NCBI GenBank assembly: GCA_012514925.1
Contig: JAAYZI010000002.1
Span: forward strand, 1-5,405
Source: Deltaproteobacteria bacterium
GTDB taxonomy: Bacteria > Bdellovibrionota_C > UBA2361 > JAAYZI01
Length of the DNA: 5,405 bases
Reading direction: 5' to 3'
Shown piece after piece: positions 4,707 through 5,405 of this stretch. The notes beneath the pieces are model-generated. The model made no database searches. It had not been told where the DNA came from and saw nothing but the letters and a program-made list of their open reading frames with translations. The position numbers were made by a program, and so were the translations under genes. Position 1 is the stretch's first letter. Every line of letters starts with the position of its first letter.

Positions 4707-5354
4707 ATGAGCCTTTTTTTAAAAATTGACCGCTTCGCCTCGCAGCCACGCTTAGTTGGAGTGCGCAGCTTGTGCGCCCACTTCGGAGAAGACGCCAACG
4801 GTATTTTTGTGTGCATGGATCCGCAAAAACCCTTCTTTTCCATTTACGCTGCTGAAGATCGCTATCTGTTGCAGGTCCACACGCCAACTTTAACTTTAAA
4901 CAAGAAAACGTTACACCCCACCGCCGCAACTTGGTTAGAGAATCAGGACTGCATTGAGTTTGGAGATTATACCTTCTCAGTGTTCATAACATCCTCTGAA
5001 GCTGAAGTGCTCACAGCCTGCGGAGCAAAGCTTGAAGATCTGCCGGACCAATCCTTAACGCCCAAACCACCTAGGGCTATTCTTGAGCACCAGGAGCTAA
5101 GCCGCTCCTTTCCCCTCTTTCCCGGATTGAAAATGAAAGCCGGATGTAGCCAGACGGCTGCCATCTTTATCGAAGCGCCAGACATTTTCCCAGAACATTT
5201 TTTGATTCATAACCGTGATGACGGCATCTACGCCAGCCCATTGCAGGGCAGTATCACAATCAACGGCCAAGAAATCCTAGAGGAACAGCTGTGTCCGCCG
5301 GGTACTGTTATTACTCTAATCCCATCTGACGTGAGGATCCAAATTGAAGCCTAA
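4707..5354 (+). CDS. Protein with two degenerate FHA-like domains (hypothetical)
   Basis: This 215-residue protein has no signal peptide or membrane segment. I read two beta-rich halves, about 15-93 and 144-213, joined by a Pro-containing linker. Each half ends in the pattern of the last FHA strands: TLTLNKKTL then LENQDCIEFGDYTFSVF in the first, and SITINGQEI then LCPPGTVITLIPSDVRIQI in the second. The second also has IFPEHFLIHNRDDGIYASPL, which resembles the FHA segment around the conserved Ser-x-x-His; H164 and N186-G187 are kept but Ser is not. FHA domains bind phosphothreonine peptides; with these losses, binding may be weak or changed. The start at ATG 4707 has only a poor ribosome binding site, so translation may be coupled to the pseudo-receiver gene 14 bp upstream. 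The gene is real by context and frame length; the fold assignment is tentative. Confidence 0.7.
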   Translation: MSLFLKIDRFASQPRLVGVRSLCAHFGEDANGIFVCMDPQKPFFSIYAAEDRYLLQVHTPTLTLNKKTLHPTAATWLENQDCIEFGDYTFSVFITSSEAEVLTACGAKLEDLPDQSLTPKPPRAILEHQELSRSFPLFPGLKMKAGCSQTAAIFIEAPDIFPEHFLIHNRDDGIYASPLQGSITINGQEILEEQLCPPGTVITLIPSDVRIQIEA

Positions 5355-5374
5355 CCTGGATACTTCACCAGGTT
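5353..5374 (+). terminator. Short hairpin at the end of the FHA-like gene
   Basis: AACCTGG (5353-5359) pairs perfectly with CCAGGTT (5368-5374) around the 8-base loop ATACTTCA, overlapping the stop codon. No T-run follows immediately; only a late TTTTT lies near 5397-5401. It may help end the two-gene transcript, but it is not a typical intrinsic terminator. Confidence 0.35.
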
Positions 5375-5405
5375 CATCATCTCCACTACACCTACATTTT
5401 TCTAA

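Noticed and set aside
1..5405. CRISPR array, tRNA/rRNA gene, insertion sequence or phage element
   Set aside because: I saw no regularly spaced repeats, cloverleaf-like sequence, transposase frame or terminal inverted repeats.

Overview
This looks like a chromosomal segment of mixed base composition from a bacterium. Shine-Dalgarno sequences, intrinsic-terminator-like hairpins, an ECF sigma factor and receiver-domain proteins all point that way. The mix of an ALG5-like glycosyltransferase, an ECF sigma factor, a class II aldolase and unusual receiver proteins would fit a deltaproteobacterium-like or deep-branching/candidate-phylum Gram-negative organism. The sequence alone does not settle the taxon. 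I see no tRNA, rRNA, CRISPR array, insertion sequence or phage gene.

Layout, left to right. (1) 1-552 (+): the C-terminal 183 residues of a GT2-family, ALG5/DPM1-like polyprenyl-phosphate glycosyltransferase, cut by the window edge. (2) 553-937: a 385-bp gene-free leader with several RNA-type hairpins. (3) 938-1633 (+): an ECF-type sigma factor with a strong ribosome binding site and no adjacent anti-sigma gene. (4) 1727-1760: a hairpin shared by the convergent sigma-factor and aldolase genes. (5) 1779-2756 (-): class II fructose-bisphosphate aldolase with all catalytic motifs, a good ribosome binding site and its own promoter-like sequence. (6) 2855-3595 (-): a response regulator made of an intact receiver, a coiled coil and a histidine-kinase-type dimerisation/phosphoacceptor (DHp) helix pair, with no ATPase domain. 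It appears to start at CTG. (7) 3596-3918: a divergent intergenic region with several repeat structures. (8) 3919-4692 (+): a pseudo-receiver protein with an altered active site and an unidentified helical C-terminus. (9) 4707-5354 (+): a protein I read as two degenerate FHA-like beta-sandwich halves, 14 bp downstream and probably in the same operon.

The left half is ordinary: envelope glycosylation, a transcription factor and a glycolytic enzyme. The right half is the part most likely to hold something undescribed. Three signalling proteins, each lacking standard catalytic or binding residues, sit around one repeat-rich divergent control region. A plausible inference is that they form one signalling unit, with the receiver-DHp protein, the phosphorylation-independent receiver and the FHA-like protein acting as adaptors for a kinase encoded elsewhere. 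Nothing in the sequence proves this.
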